Positions 32,339-41,806 of a stretch of DNA of 64,000 nucleotides are shown piece by piece (within the stretch, counting starts at the first letter, position 1; the number at the start of each line of letters is the position of its first letter). Location: contig NZ_JAPDOD010000012.1 in NCBI RefSeq assembly GCF_027587205.1, positions 62,001-126,000 on the forward strand. Direction: 5' to 3'. Position numbers and translations under genes: made by a program. Under the pieces are notes generated by a model that saw nothing but the letters and a program-made list of their open reading frames with translations, was not told the origin of the DNA and did not search any database. This DNA is from Solirubrobacter ginsenosidimutans. Its GTDB lineage: Bacteria; Actinomycetota; Thermoleophilia; Solirubrobacterales; Solirubrobacteraceae.

Positions 32339-33883
32339 TCAAAGCCCTCGCCAGCGGTGGGGGGCGATCAGGTCGTCCGCGGCGGTGGGGCCGCCGGAGC
32401 CGGACGCGTAGGTGTGCAGCGGCTCGGTGTCCTCCGCCCACGCCTTCAGGATCGGGTCGATGATCGACCACTGGGCGATCACCTCGTCGGACCGCGTGAA
32501 GAGCGTCGCCTCACCGCGCATCGCGTCGAGGATCAGCCGCTCGTAGGCCTCCGGGGACTGCGACATGAACGCCGACCCGTAGTTGAACTCCATGTTCACC
32601 GGCCGGATGCGCATGCTCGAGCCCGGGATCTTCGCGCCGAGCGAGAGCGACACGCCCTCGTTGGGCTGCATCGTCAGCACGAGCTGGTTGGGCTTGACGC
32701 CGACCGAGCCGTGCGATTGGAACGCCAGGTGCGGCACCGGCTTGAGCTGAACCGCGATCTCGGTCACCTTGCGCGCGAGCCGCTTGCCCGTGCGCAGGAA
32801 GATCGGCACGCCCGCCCAGCGCCAGTTGTGGACCTCCAGGCGCAGCGCGGCGTAGGTCTCGGTGCGCGAGTCGTCCGGGACGCCGTCGGTGCCGAGGTAG
32901 CCGGCGACCTCCTCGCCGCCCTCGACGCCCGCCGTGTACTGCGCGCGCACCGTGTCACGCCGGACCTCTTCAGGCGTCGGCGGCGTGATCGCCTGCAGGA
33001 CCTTGACCTTCTCGTCGCGGACCTTGTCGGCCTCGAACGTGCCGGGCGGCTCCATGCAGACCAGCGTCAGCAGCTGCAGCATGTGGTTCTGGACGAGATC
33101 GCGCAGCGCGCCGGACTTGTCGTAGTAGCCCGCCCGCGAGCCGATCCCGATGTCCTCGGCCGCGGTGATCTGGATGCTCTCGATGTAGTTGCGGTTCCAC
33201 ACCGGCTCGAACATGAAGTTCGCGAACCGGAACGCCATCACGTTCTGGACGGTCTCCTTGCCCAGGTAGTGATCGATCCGGTAGACCTGCTGCTCGCGGA
33301 AGACGTGGTCGACGACCTGCTGCAGCGACAGCGCGGACTCCAGGTCCGTGCCGAACGGCTTCTCGATGATGCAGCGGATGTCGACGTCGGGGTCGTAGTT
33401 GAGCCCCGCCTCCTTGAGCGCGCCGACGATGACCGGGAAGTACTCGGGCGCGGTCGACAGGTAGTAATTGCGGTTGAGCTTGCCGCCGCCATCCTCGTCG
33501 AGCTGGTCGAGCGTCGCGCTCAGGCGCCCGTAGGACGGCACGTCGTCGAACGAGAAGCCGACGTAGTGCATGCGGCCGAGCAGGCCCTCGAGCACCGTCG
33601 CGTCCGGCGGCCGGCGCGAGAACTTCTCGATCGCCGCCTTGGCCACCGCACGGAACTCGTCGGTCGGCATCTCGCGCCGCGCCACGCCCACGAGGTTGAA
33701 GCGCTCGGGGAGCGCGCCCTCGTGGGCGAGGTTGTAGAGCGCGGGCAAAAGCTTGCGGTGGGCGAGATCGCCTGTGACGCCGAAGATCGTCAGCGTCGTC
33801 GCGGGGACCGGCAACCGCTCCAGCCCTTCGATCAGCGGGTTCTCGCCGAGCGACTGCGGATCGGGCTTGACGTCGACCGCCAT
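32339..33883 (-). CDS. zwf: Glucose-6-phosphate 1-dehydrogenase
   Basis: The 514-aa full-length G6PDH: N-terminal NADP motif TIFGVTGDLAHRKLLPALYNL, active-site VYRIDHYLGKETVQN, and later VQNHMLQLLTLVCMEPPG and RTGKRLARKVTEIAVQLKP. It oxidises glucose-6-P to 6-phosphogluconolactone with NADP, the entry step of the oxidative pentose-phosphate pathway. It lies between gnd (1-base gap) and opcA. Confidence 0.97.
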   Translation of the reverse strand: MAVDVKPDPQSLGENPLIEGLERLPVPATTLTIFGVTGDLAHRKLLPALYNLAHEGALPERFNLVGVARREMPTDEFRAVAKAAIEKFSRRPPDATVLEGLLGRMHYVGFSFDDVPSYGRLSATLDQLDEDGGGKLNRNYYLSTAPEYFPVIVGALKEAGLNYDPDVDIRCIIEKPFGTDLESALSLQQVVDHVFREQQVYRIDHYLGKETVQNVMAFRFANFMFEPVWNRNYIESIQITAAEDIGIGSRAGYYDKSGALRDLVQNHMLQLLTLVCMEPPGTFEADKVRDEKVKVLQAITPPTPEEVRRDTVRAQYTAGVEGGEEVAGYLGTDGVPDDSRTETYAALRLEVHNWRWAGVPIFLRTGKRLARKVTEIAVQLKPVPHLAFQSHGSVGVKPNQLVLTMQPNEGVSLSLGAKIPGSSMRIRPVNMEFNYGSAFMSQSPEAYERLILDAMRGEATLFTRSDEVIAQWSIIDPILKAWAEDTEPLHTYASGSGGPTAADDLIAPHRWRGL

Positions 33884-33884
33884 C

Positions 33885-34796
33885 TCAGGTCTCCTCGACC
33901 TTCTTCACCGCGTGACCGCCGAACTGGTTGCGCAGCGCGGCGAGCACCCGGGCCGCGTAGTCGCCTTCCTGGCGCGAGTAGAAGCGAGCGTAGAGCGAGG
34001 CGGCGAGCGCCGGGGTCGGCACCGCCATCTCGATGCCGTCGTTCATCATCCAGCGGCCCTCGCCGGAGTCGTCGACGTAGCCCTGCAGGCCCTTGAGGTC
34101 GTTGCCCTCCTGCTTGAAGGCCAGCTCGGCCAGCTCACACAGCCAGGAGCGCACGACCGAGCCGCGGTTCCACAGCCCCGCGACCTCCTTGAGCTCGATC
34201 GGGAACTCGGACTGGTGCATCAGGTCGAAGCCTTCGGCGTACGCCTGCATCATCCCGTACTCGACGCCGTTGTGGACCATCTTCACGAAGTGCCCCGCGC
34301 CGCTGGCACCGAAATGCCGCCAGCCGTCCGGCGGGGCGAGCACGTCGAGGATCGGGGCGAGCTGGGCGATCGACTCGTCGGGGCCGCCGGCCATCATGCA
34401 GTAGCCGACATCCAGGCCCCAGACGCCGCCGCTGGTACCCACGTCGGCGTAGTGAATGCCCTTCGGCTCGAGCTCCTTCGCCCGCCGCTGGTCGTCATGC
34501 CAGTTGGAGTTGCCGCCGTCGACGATCGTGTCGCCGGGCTCGAGCAGGTCGGCGAGCTTGGCGATCGTGGACTCGGTGATGTCCCCCGACGGCACCATCA
34601 GCCAGACCATCCGCGGCGCGTCGAGCTTGGAGACCAGCTCCTCGAGCGTGGCGGCGCCGCTCGCTCCGTGCCCTTCGGCGGTGCTGACGGCGTCCGCGTT
34701 CGGGTCGAACGCCACGACCTCATGGTCTGAGTCGCGCTCGATTCGATGGACCATGTTGCCGCCCATCTTGCCGAGGCCGACGAATCCGATCTGCAT
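33885..34796 (-). CDS. gnd: 6-phosphogluconate dehydrogenase, decarboxylating (short form)
   Basis: At 303 aa this is the short GndA/YqeC-type enzyme, not the 470-aa form. It has QIGFVGLGKMGGNMVHRI (Rossmann), VDGGNSNWHDD, DVGTSGGVWGLDVGYCMMAGG and GHFVKMVHNGVEYGMMQA (catalytic Lys/Asn), then the conserved YARFYSRQE near the end. Short forms often prefer NAD. It makes ribulose-5-P and CO2 from 6-phosphogluconate. Gaps to pgi and zwf are 2 and 1 bases. Confidence 0.94.
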   Translation of the reverse strand: MQIGFVGLGKMGGNMVHRIERDSDHEVVAFDPNADAVSTAEGHGASGAATLEELVSKLDAPRMVWLMVPSGDITESTIAKLADLLEPGDTIVDGGNSNWHDDQRRAKELEPKGIHYADVGTSGGVWGLDVGYCMMAGGPDESIAQLAPILDVLAPPDGWRHFGASGAGHFVKMVHNGVEYGMMQAYAEGFDLMHQSEFPIELKEVAGLWNRGSVVRSWLCELAELAFKQEGNDLKGLQGYVDDSGEGRWMMNDGIEMAVPTPALAASLYARFYSRQEGDYAARVLAALRNQFGGHAVKKVEET

Positions 34797-34798
34797 GT

Positions 34799-36367
34799 CT
34801 AGAGCTGCTCCTTGATCGCATCGATGTCACCGACGCTGATGCGCACGGCCGGGAGGCCGTGATTGCGCAGCGTCTGGAGATCGCCGTCCGCCTGTGCTCG
34901 GATCAGCGTGGCAAAGGTGTACGGCTCGCCGGGGATCTCGAGGTCCTCGGCCGGCTCGTCGATGAGCTGCAGGAACCGCCCGGTCTTCGGGCCGCCCTTG
35001 TGGAACTGCCCGGTCGAGTGCAGGAACCGCGGCCCGTAGCCCCACGTGGTGGCGACGTGGTAGCGCTCGATCAGCGCCTCGCGCAGGCGGGCGATGGCGG
35101 CCTCGGTCTCGGCGGAGTACGGCAGGTAGCCCATGATCGCGAAGTAGGCCGGGGGCTCCAGGCCGCCGGTCAACTCGCGCAGCGCGCCGTTGTCGATCTC
35201 CCCGGACCCGTCCTTGAGCACGCGGTTCGTGTTGTCCTTGGCTTCCTGGACGTTGGGCTGGTCGAACGGGTTGATCTCCAGCGCCCAGCCGGCGACCGCG
35301 ACCGCGAACTCCGAGAGGTAGAAGATCCGGCCGAGGTCGGCGAGGCCGACCGCGTGGATCGTGATCACCGGGTTCCCGGCGTCCTTGAGCGCGGCGAGCT
35401 TGGCGGCGTTGTCGGCGTCGCCCGCGGCGATGTGGACGAAGACGCGGTCCTCGCCGTAGGCCTCGGGCGCGAGCAGCGGCTCGTCGGCGATCGGCAGGAT
35501 GCCGGTGCCGAGCTTGCCGGTGGACTCCGCGAAGAGCTGCTCGGCCCAGATGCCGTAGCTCGTGAAGGGCGCGTCGGCGACGAACGTGAGCTTGTTGCGG
35601 CCCTGGCGGGCGAGCTCGCCGAGCGCGCAGCCGAGCCACAGGCCGGCGTTGCCGCCACCCTCGACCCGGCACTCCTCCGCGGCGCCGATCGCGGAGTCCA
35701 GCACCGCGCCGATGTCGATGCCCGCGGCCACCGCGGGGACGAGCCCGAACGGCGACAGCGCGCTGTAGCGCCCGCCGATGTCCGGGTCGCCGTGGAAGAC
35801 CTGGCGGAAGCCATGCTCGCCCGCGAGCGCCTCCAGGCCGGAGCCCGGGTCGGTGACCGCGGCGAAGTGCGAGCCGTCGCCCTGGCGCGCCGAGAAGGCC
35901 TTGAACATCGACATCGGCTCGATCGTCCCGCCGGACTTGCTCGACACGATCATCAGCGCGCGATCGAGGTCGATGCTGTTGAGCACCTCGCGGACCTGGT
36001 GCGGGTGCGTCGAGTCCAGGACGTGCAGCGTCAGGCCGGGGTCGAGCTTGCCGAAGGACTGGCGGAAGACCTCAGGCGCGAGGCTCGAGCCGCCCATGCC
36101 CAGAACGACCGCGTCGCGGTACCCCTCGGCCCGCAACCCGTCGGCGAAGGCCTTATAGGTGTCGAGCTGCTCGCGCTCACGATCGGCGATGTCGAGCCAC
36201 CCGAGGCGATTGGTCACCTCGGGGGTGCCTTCGGGGGCCCACAACGTACCGTCCTTGCGCCAGATTCGACCGACGACGTCTTCTTCTAGAGCCCTGCGCA
36301 AACGGATCGAAACCGCCTCGGCGTAGCGCTCTGGGACGTCGGCTTCGATCGTCGTGACGTCGCTCAT
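34799..36367 (-). CDS. pgi: Glucose-6-phosphate isomerase (Tal-Pgi-type isomerase domain)
   Basis: The 522-aa protein has VVLGMGGSSLAPEVFRQSFG, HVLDSTHPHQVREVLNSID, IVSSKSGGTIEPMSMFKAF and the C-terminal TTWGYGPRFLHSTGQFHKGG. The last motif is typical of the isomerase half of bifunctional transaldolase/Pgi proteins, but no transaldolase domain is present in this protein. It interconverts glucose-6-P and fructose-6-P. GGGAGGA lies about 9 bases before the ATG. It is the first gene of the seven- or eight-gene sugar-phosphate operon, divergent from a chemoreceptor gene. Confidence 0.94.
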   Translation of the reverse strand: MSDVTTIEADVPERYAEAVSIRLRRALEEDVVGRIWRKDGTLWAPEGTPEVTNRLGWLDIADREREQLDTYKAFADGLRAEGYRDAVVLGMGGSSLAPEVFRQSFGKLDPGLTLHVLDSTHPHQVREVLNSIDLDRALMIVSSKSGGTIEPMSMFKAFSARQGDGSHFAAVTDPGSGLEALAGEHGFRQVFHGDPDIGGRYSALSPFGLVPAVAAGIDIGAVLDSAIGAAEECRVEGGGNAGLWLGCALGELARQGRNKLTFVADAPFTSYGIWAEQLFAESTGKLGTGILPIADEPLLAPEAYGEDRVFVHIAAGDADNAAKLAALKDAGNPVITIHAVGLADLGRIFYLSEFAVAVAGWALEINPFDQPNVQEAKDNTNRVLKDGSGEIDNGALRELTGGLEPPAYFAIMGYLPYSAETEAAIARLREALIERYHVATTWGYGPRFLHSTGQFHKGGPKTGRFLQLIDEPAEDLEIPGEPYTFATLIRAQADGDLQTLRNHGLPAVRISVGDIDAIKEQL

Positions 36368-36401
36368 GCTCGGTTCCTCCCTGCAGGGCGTTCAGATCGA
36401 C

Positions 36402-36430
36402 TTGGCACGCTAGCGAACGCGGCCTCTAAG
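36402..36430 (+). promoter_or_regulatory. Candidate promoter of the chemoreceptor gene
   Basis: TTGGCA (36402-36407), 17-bp spacer, TCTAAG (36425-36430), 31 bases before the ATG at 36462. The 94-base gap also holds the pgi ribosome-binding site on the other strand. Confidence 0.4.
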
Positions 36431-36461
36431 GAACGTTGCCGTATCGGTCGATGAGAAGCCA

Positions 36462-38078
36462 ATGACGTCCGTTCCCGCCCCTGCGGATCAGCTGCTCGAG
36501 GTCCGCCGTGGCGCGGATCGACTGCTGAGCCTCCTCCTTGTCCTGCATTTCCCGGCCGCGCTCGGCCTTGCCGCGCTGCACGGCACCTGGCTCGCCGCCA
36601 TCCTCGTCGGCGGTGGCGTGTCCGCCGGCGCGTACTGGCTGGCGCAGCGCGCCCCAGGCGCGTTTGGCACCCGCGCGTTCATCGCCTGCGGCCTGATGGC
36701 CTATTCCGCGCTGTTCATCAGCGAGTCGCACGGCCTGATCGAGATGCACTTCCACATCTTCGGCGCGCTCGCGTTCCTGCTCGTCTACCGCGACTGGCGG
36801 GTCATCGTGCTCGCCGCCGGCTTCATCGCGGTCCATCATCTGGGCTTCATGGTGCTCCAGGACGCGGGCGCCGGGGTGTGGATCATGCCCGACGCGCACC
36901 TGACGTTCGGCATGGTCGTCCTGCACGCCGTCTTCGTCGTCTTCGAGACCATCGTGCTCGTCATCCTGTCCCGCTCGCTGGAGGCCGAGACGCTCGCGAC
37001 CGCGCAGTTGCGCGTCGACGACGCCGTCGAGCGCGCCCAGCTCTCGCTCCTGGCCGAGGCGCTCGAGCGTCGCGATCTGACCTTGAGCGGCGACACGTCA
37101 GGTGGCGCCGCGACGATCCTGCGCAACGGCATCGGGCAGGTCGCCACGCTGGTCCAGACGATCCAGACCGCCGCGATCGACATCAGCCAGACCTCCAACG
37201 AGGTCTCCGCCGCGTCGTCTGACTCCGAGCGCGCCTCGAACGAGATCGCCGAGGCCGTCGGCAGCGTCGCCGCCATGACCGAGCAGCAGTCGCGGCTGGT
37301 CATGGGCGCGGGTGACGCCGCGAGTGAGGTGGCCGCGGCCGTCGCGCGCGCTTTGAACGCGGCCGAGGCCGCCGCCGACGCCGCGGGCGTCGCGCTGACC
37401 GACGCCGAGCGCGGCATGGTCACCGCCGACGAGGCGCGCGTGGCGATGAGCGCCGTCGAGGAGTCCGCCGCCGCGATCACCGAAGCCTCCGACGCGCTGG
37501 TCCGCCGCTCGGCCGAGATCGCCGCCTTCGTCGGCACGATCACCACGATCGCCGAGCAGACCAACCTGCTGGCGCTGAACGCCGCGATCGAGGCCGCCCG
37601 CGCCGGCGAGCTCGGCAAGGGCTTCGCCGTCGTCGCCGACGAGGTCCGCAAGCTCGCCGAGCAGTCCGCCGAGGCGGCCAACTCGACCAGCATGATCGTC
37701 AACGACATCACCCACATGACCGAGCGCGTGGCCGTCCTGGCCGGCGAAGGCGCCTCGCGCACCGAGACCTCGGCCCGCACCGTGGCGCTCTCGCGCGGCG
37801 AGTTCGAAGGCATCGCCGCCCGCGCGCGCGAGGTCGTCGCGCGGGTCGACGCGATCACCGGCTCCTCCCGCGAGGCCGCGAGCCACGCCGAGGACTCACG
37901 CGGGCGCATGATCGAACTGGCCACCCTGGCCGAGTCCTCGTCGGCAACGACCGAAGAGGTCGCGGCGTCGACGCAGGAGACCGCGGCGACGGCGGGGCAG
38001 CTCGCGCTGTCGGCCCGTCGCTTGGACACCGCGGCCGAGGCCTTGAACGGCCTCGTCGTGCAGTTCACGACCGCCTGA
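36462..38078 (+). CDS. Methyl-accepting chemotaxis protein with multi-TM His-rich sensor
   Basis: A 538-aa protein. Residues 15-175 form about six TM helices with conserved His residues ([38 protein letters not shown]). This is a membrane-embedded sensor rather than a periplasmic domain. A short HAMP-like stretch follows, then a cytoplasmic signalling domain with the hairpin tip [20 protein letters not shown] and [16 protein letters not shown], which binds CheA/CheW. The ligand is unknown; the His pattern suggests heme, metal or gas sensing (inference). It sits on the opposite strand between tkt and pgi. No che genes are in the window. Confidence 0.92.
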   Translation: MTSVPAPADQLLEVRRGADRLLSLLLVLHFPAALGLAALHGTWLAAILVGGGVSAGAYWLAQRAPGAFGTRAFIACGLMAYSALFISESHGLIEMHFHIFGALAFLLVYRDWRVIVLAAGFIAVHHLGFMVLQDAGAGVWIMPDAHLTFGMVVLHAVFVVFETIVLVILSRSLEAETLATAQLRVDDAVERAQLSLLAEALERRDLTLSGDTSGGAATILRNGIGQVATLVQTIQTAAIDISQTSNEVSAASSDSERASNEIAEAVGSVAAMTEQQSRLVMGAGDAASEVAAAVARALNAAEAAADAAGVALTDAERGMVTADEARVAMSAVEESAAAITEASDALVRRSAEIAAFVGTITTIAEQTNLLALNAAIEAARAGELGKGFAVVADEVRKLAEQSAEAANSTSMIVNDITHMTERVAVLAGEGASRTETSARTVALSRGEFEGIAARAREVVARVDAITGSSREAASHAEDSRGRMIELATLAESSSATTEEVAASTQETAATAGQLALSARRLDTAAEALNGLVVQFTTA

Positions 38079-38084
38079 CGCAAC

Positions 38085-38135
38085 GGGGGTGCCTCGTCTT
38101 GGTATCGCCTGGCGATACCTGGACGGGGCACCCCC
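38085..38135. terminator. Long bidirectional terminator hairpin between mcp and tkt
   Basis: A 51-base hairpin of almost complete pairing: outer arms GGGGGTGCC (38085-38093) with GGCACCCCC (38127-38135), inner arms GGTATCGCC (38101-38109) with GGCGATACC (38111-38119) and a single-base loop. The middle also pairs with few G-T. It lies between convergent stops. Confidence 0.85.
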
Positions 38136-38147
38136 TCGCGTCGCGGC

Positions 38148-40169
38148 TCAGCCGGCCAGCGTCGCGAGCAGCGCGCGGGCCCGCGAGGCGACGTTCTCGC
38201 CCGTGAACCCGAAGTGCTTGTACAGCGCGCCCGCCGGAGCGGAAGCGCCGAAGGACTCCATCGCGACGACGTCACCCGCGTCGCCCACCCACCGGTGCCA
38301 GCCGAGCGAGGCGGCGGCCTCGACGGCCACCCGCGCGCGGACGGAGGGCGGCAGGACGCTGTCGCGGTACTCCTGTGACTGGGCGGCGAAGCGGTCGATG
38401 CACGGCATGCTCACGAGCCGCACCTTGACGCCCTCCGCTTCGAGGATCTTCTTGGCGTCGTTGGCGACATGGACCTCGGTGCCCGACCCCATCAGGATCA
38501 CGTCGGGGTCGCCGTCTGAGTCCGCCAGCACGTAGGCGCCGAGGTCGATCGCGTCGGCGGGCACCGCGGACGGGTCCCAGGTCGGGACGCCCTGGCGGGA
38601 CAGCGCCAGCGCCGTCGGGGTCTCCGTGGCGTTCAACGCGAATCGCCAGGCGAGTGCGGTCTCGTTGAAGCCCGCGGGCCGCACGACGTTGATGTTGGGC
38701 GTCGCGCGCAGGGTCGCGAGCTGCTCGATCGGCTGGTGGGTCGGGCCGTCCTCGCCCACGCCGATCGAGTCGTGGGTGAACACGAACGTCGACGGGATCC
38801 GCATGATCGCGGCCAGGCGCAGCGACGCCTTCATGTAGTCGCTGAAGATGAAGAAGCCGGCGCCGAACGCCCGCAGGCCGTGCAGGTTCAGGCCGTTGAC
38901 GATCGCCCCCATGCCGTGCTCGCGGATGCCGAAGTGGAAGTTGCGGCCGGCGTACTGACCGTTCTCCACGCTCCCGCCGCCGTTGATCAGCGTCAGCGTC
39001 GACGGGGCGAGGTCGGCGGAGCCGCCGACCAGCTCGGGCACCTGACCCGCCGCCCACTGGATGACGTCCTGGGACGCCTTGCGGGTGGCGATCGCGCCCG
39101 CTTCCGGGCCCTTCTTCGGCACGTCCGCGTCCCAGTTCTCCGGGAGCTTGCGGGAGAGGATGCGCTCGAACTCGGCGGCCTCCGCCGGGAACAGCTCGGC
39201 GTAGCGGGCGAACTTCGCGTCCCACTCGCCCGCGAGCTCCTCGCCGCGCTCGATCGTGGAGCGGAAGTGCGCGAGCGCCTCGTCGGCGACGAAGAACGGC
39301 TCCAGGCTCGGGTAGCCGTAGACCTCCTTCGTGAGCTTGATCTCCTCGTCGCCCAGCGGGGCACCGTGCGCGCCGTGGGTGTCCTGCTTGTTCGGCGAGC
39401 CGGGAGCGATGTGGGTGCGGACGATGATCAGCGACGGGCGGTCGGTGACCTCGCGGGCGTTGGCCAGCGCGTTCTCGATCCGGTCCAGGCCGATGTCCTC
39501 GCCCAGGTTCTGGACGTGCCAGCCATAGGCCTCGTAGCGGCTGGCGACGTCCTCGGTGAAGGAGAGCTCGGTGTTGCCCTCGATCGAGATGTGGTTGTCG
39601 TCCCAGAACGAGATCAGGCGGCCGAGGCCGAGGTGGCCGGCCAGCGAGGACGCCTCGGACGCGACGCCCTCCTGCAGGTCGCCGTCGGACGCGATCACGT
39701 ACGTGTAGTGATCGACGATCTCGTGACCCTCGCGGTTGAAGCGCTCGGCGAGCATGCGCTCGGCCAGCGCCATGCCGACGGCGGTCGAGATGCCCTGGCC
39801 GAGCGGCCCGGTCGTGGTCTCGATGCCCGCGGCGTGGCCGTACTCGGGATGGCCGGCGGTCGGCGAGCCGAGCTGGCGGAAGTTCTTGAGATCGTCGAGC
39901 GTGAGCCCGTAGCCGGTCAGGTACAGCGTCGAATACAGGAGCATCGACGCGTGCCCGCAGCTGAGGACGAAGCGGTCACGATCGGCCCAGTCGGGCCGGC
40001 TCGGCGAGTGGTTCATCACGCGCGTGTAGAGCACGTACGCGAGCGGAGCGAGCGCCATAGGCGTTCCGGGATGTCCGGAGTTGGCCTTCTGCACCGCGTC
40101 CATGGACAGGGTGCGGATCGTGTTGACGCAGAGCTCGTCGAGGGTGGTCCGATCTTCTGCGACGGACAA
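38148..40169 (-). CDS. tkt: Transketolase
   Basis: The 673-aa protein has the TPP-dependent transketolase layout: [20 protein letters not shown], the TPP motif [38 protein letters not shown], the pyrimidine-binding domain ([19 protein letters not shown]) and a C-terminal domain. It transfers two-carbon ketol units in the non-oxidative pentose-phosphate pathway. The start is taken as TTG 40169 with GGAGG six bases upstream; upstream residues show no family similarity. It is transcribed toward the pgi operon but separated from it by the mcp gene on the other strand. Confidence 0.95.
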   Translation of the reverse strand: MSVAEDRTTLDELCVNTIRTLSMDAVQKANSGHPGTPMALAPLAYVLYTRVMNHSPSRPDWADRDRFVLSCGHASMLLYSTLYLTGYGLTLDDLKNFRQLGSPTAGHPEYGHAAGIETTTGPLGQGISTAVGMALAERMLAERFNREGHEIVDHYTYVIASDGDLQEGVASEASSLAGHLGLGRLISFWDDNHISIEGNTELSFTEDVASRYEAYGWHVQNLGEDIGLDRIENALANAREVTDRPSLIIVRTHIAPGSPNKQDTHGAHGAPLGDEEIKLTKEVYGYPSLEPFFVADEALAHFRSTIERGEELAGEWDAKFARYAELFPAEAAEFERILSRKLPENWDADVPKKGPEAGAIATRKASQDVIQWAAGQVPELVGGSADLAPSTLTLINGGGSVENGQYAGRNFHFGIREHGMGAIVNGLNLHGLRAFGAGFFIFSDYMKASLRLAAIMRIPSTFVFTHDSIGVGEDGPTHQPIEQLATLRATPNINVVRPAGFNETALAWRFALNATETPTALALSRQGVPTWDPSAVPADAIDLGAYVLADSDGDPDVILMGSGTEVHVANDAKKILEAEGVKVRLVSMPCIDRFAAQSQEYRDSVLPPSVRARVAVEAAASLGWHRWVGDAGDVVAMESFGASAPAGALYKHFGFTGENVASRARALLATLAG

Positions 40170-40274
40170 CGAGGGCCTCCAGGGTTCGCGATACAGAGCG
40201 GGAGGCGTGGACGCTAGCGCGCCCCGCGCCACCACGTCCTTACGACTAAGGGCCAGCGCGCCCACCGTAAGGGG

Positions 40275-40305
40275 TCAGGCGCGTCGGCGCGCACCGCACG
40301 CCTGA
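40275..40305. other. Inverted repeat in the tkt upstream region
   Basis: TCAGGCG (40275-40281) and CGCCTGA (40299-40305) form a 7-bp stem with a 17-base GC-rich loop. It lies in the 200-base gap between tkt and a small gene. The gap presumably carries both promoters; I see no convincing -35/-10 pair. TAAGGGGTCA just before the stem resembles half of the palindrome family seen at 21.0 and 43.6 kb. Confidence 0.4.
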
Positions 40306-40370
40306 TGTACGGGTGGCCTCTCAGCCGCAATATCGATCTCCTCAGAAGTCCACCCGAGCCAGGAGCCACC

Positions 40371-40526
40371 ATGCATCCGACCCTCATGACCATGTACGCC
40401 GACGCGCGCGCGGAGAGCCTCCGCGCCGGCGCCGAGTCGCGCCGTGGCACCGTGGTCCGCGCCGGCACCCGCCGGTTCTTCGTGTTCCGTCGCCCGCGCC
40501 GTACGGCGCGGGTCGCGGCGGCCTGA
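40371..40526 (+). CDS. Small very basic hypothetical protein
   Basis: A 51-aa protein (MHPTLMTMYADARAESLRAG, then an Arg-rich tail) with AGGAG five bases before the ATG, which supports translation. Short Arg-rich 'MHP.L......R...L' proteins are, by my recollection, widespread orphans in high-GC actinomycetes. Possible nucleic-acid binding is inference from charge only. It precedes msrB by 34 bases. Confidence 0.55.
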   Translation: MHPTLMTMYADARAESLRAGAESRRGTVVRAGTRRFFVFRRPRRTARVAAA

Positions 40527-40560
40527 CGCCGTGTAACGCTGCCCGGGTAGCCTGGACTAC

Positions 40561-40971
40561 ATGGGCATGGAGACTGTCGAGAAGACTGACGCGCAGTGGC
40601 GCGAGGAACTGACGCCCGAGCAGTACCAGGTGCTTCGCAAGGCGGGCACCGAGCGGGCATTCACCGGGAAGTACGTGGACAACCACGCCGACGGCACTTA
40701 CACCTGTGCCGGCTGTGGCGCTGAGCTGTTCGACTCCGACACCAAGTTCGAGTCGGGCTCCGGCTGGCCGAGCTTCACCGAGCCGAAGGTGGCCGAGGCG
40801 GTCGAGGTCAAGCGGGACGTCTCGCACGGGATGATCCGCACCGAGGTCGTCTGCAGGCGCTGCGGTGGCCACCTCGGCCACGTGTTCGACGACGGCCCGC
40901 GCGACAAGGGCGGGCTGCGCTACTGCATGAACTCCTGCGCGATGGACTTTCAGCCCACCGCTTCGGAGTAG
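40561..40971 (+). CDS. msrB: Peptide-methionine (R)-S-oxide reductase
   Basis: The 136-aa MsrB: zinc site CAGC (residues about 46-49) and CRRC (about 99-102), [22 protein letters not shown] and the catalytic segment [11 protein letters not shown]. It reduces the R epimer of methionine sulfoxide in proteins, using thioredoxin. The residue after NS is Cys instead of the usual Ala/Ser, giving an extra Cys near the active site that might serve in recycling (inference). The 3' end overlaps the convergent AHSA1 gene by 22 bases. Confidence 0.95.
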   Translation: MGMETVEKTDAQWREELTPEQYQVLRKAGTERAFTGKYVDNHADGTYTCAGCGAELFDSDTKFESGSGWPSFTEPKVAEAVEVKRDVSHGMIRTEVVCRRCGGHLGHVFDDGPRDKGGLRYCMNSCAMDFQPTASE

Positions 40972-41411
40972 AGCTGGAGCAGGCCGGGCCACCCGCCCTC
41001 CGCGCCGACCGCGTCCCTTAGGGCCTCGGCGGCGGTGTGACGGTCGAGGTGCCGGTGCTCGAGGGTGACGCGGGTCGCGTCGCCCTCGGGCGTGAAGGTC
41101 ACGTCGATCTCGCTGTAGGCCGCGGGATCGGTTTCCAGGGTCCAGGTGCCGCCGATGCGCCACTGCAGCGTGATCCGCCGCGGCGGGTCGTAGGCGAGGA
41201 TCTCGCCCCAATCGCACCGGCTCCCGTCGGTGCCGAGCTCGTACCACTGCCCGGCCTCAGGATCGATGACGGCTTTCGCCAGTTCGGCCTCGCCGATGTG
41301 ATGGCCGCGCGGCCACCAGCTGTCGAAGCCGGCCGTGAACACCTCGAATGCCCGCTCCTGCGTGGCGTTGACCGTCACCTCGCGGCGCACCGTCGAGTCC
41401 GTCGCCTGCAT
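40950..41411 (-). CDS. SRPBCC / AHSA1-family protein
   Basis: The 153-aa helix-grip protein: [74 protein letters not shown] and a C-terminal [13 protein letters not shown]. This is the AHSA1 subtype commonly encoded after an ArsR regulator. It lies 14 bases downstream of the arsR-type gene in a two-gene operon, mirroring the module at 14.1-14.9 kb. The ligand is unknown. Confidence 0.9.
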   Translation of the reverse strand: MQATDSTVRREVTVNATQERAFEVFTAGFDSWWPRGHHIGEAELAKAVIDPEAGQWYELGTDGSRCDWGEILAYDPPRRITLQWRIGGTWTLETDPAAYSEIDVTFTPEGDATRVTLEHRHLDRHTAAEALRDAVGAEGGWPGLLQLYSEAVG

Positions 41412-41425
41412 CGCTCTTCGACCTC

Positions 41426-41722
41426 CTACGTGGGGTTCTCGACCGCGTCCTTGAACGCGGCCAGGGCATGCATCCAGAACGCGTCGAAATAGGCGCGCAG
41501 CTCCGCGATCCCGCGGGGATCGAGCTGATAGAGCCGGCGGGTGCCCGCCGCGCGGTCGGTGACCAGACCGGCCTGCTTGAGCACCTTCAGGTGCTGCGAC
41601 ACCGCCGGCCGGCTGACCGGCAGCTCGTTCGCGAGCTCCCCGACGGCCGTCGGACCCTTGGCCAGGCGTTCGAAGATCGCCCGGCGCGTCGGGTCCCCCA
41701 GCGCGTCCATTCCGTTAGTCAT
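41426..41722 (-). CDS. ArsR-family HTH transcriptional regulator
   Basis: The 98-aa protein: MDALGDPTRRAIFERLAKGP, HTH LPVSRPAVSQHLKVLKQAGLV and wing AAGTRRLYQLDPRGIAEL. This is the non-metal ArsR type with the RRLYQLDP motif typical of regulators paired with AHSA1 genes. A perfect dyad lies just upstream over its -10, implying autorepression. It is cotranscribed with the following AHSA1 gene. Confidence 0.92.
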   Translation of the reverse strand: MTNGMDALGDPTRRAIFERLAKGPTAVGELANELPVSRPAVSQHLKVLKQAGLVTDRAAGTRRLYQLDPRGIAELRAYFDAFWMHALAAFKDAVENPT

Positions 41723-41728
41723 GGCTTA

Positions 41729-41763
41729 CCGTAAGTAGTAACTTACGGATGGCGGCGTGTCAA
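41729..41763 (-). promoter_or_regulatory. ArsR promoter with dyad operator
   Basis: On the minus strand: TTGACA (41763-41758), 17-bp spacer, TACTAC (41740-41735), 12 bases to the ATG. The perfect dyad CCGTAAGT-AGTA-ACTTACGG (41729-41748) covers the -10 and the probable transcription start, a classic repressor site. Confidence 0.75.
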
Positions 41764-41806
41764 CCCCTGAGCCGGCCTTTATGGACCGGTCTACGGTGGG
41801 GTTGAG

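Noticed and set aside
40170..40370. Possible riboswitch or small RNA in the tkt/small-gene gap
   Set aside because: Apart from one 7-bp inverted repeat there is no multi-helix structure or recognisable conserved motif.
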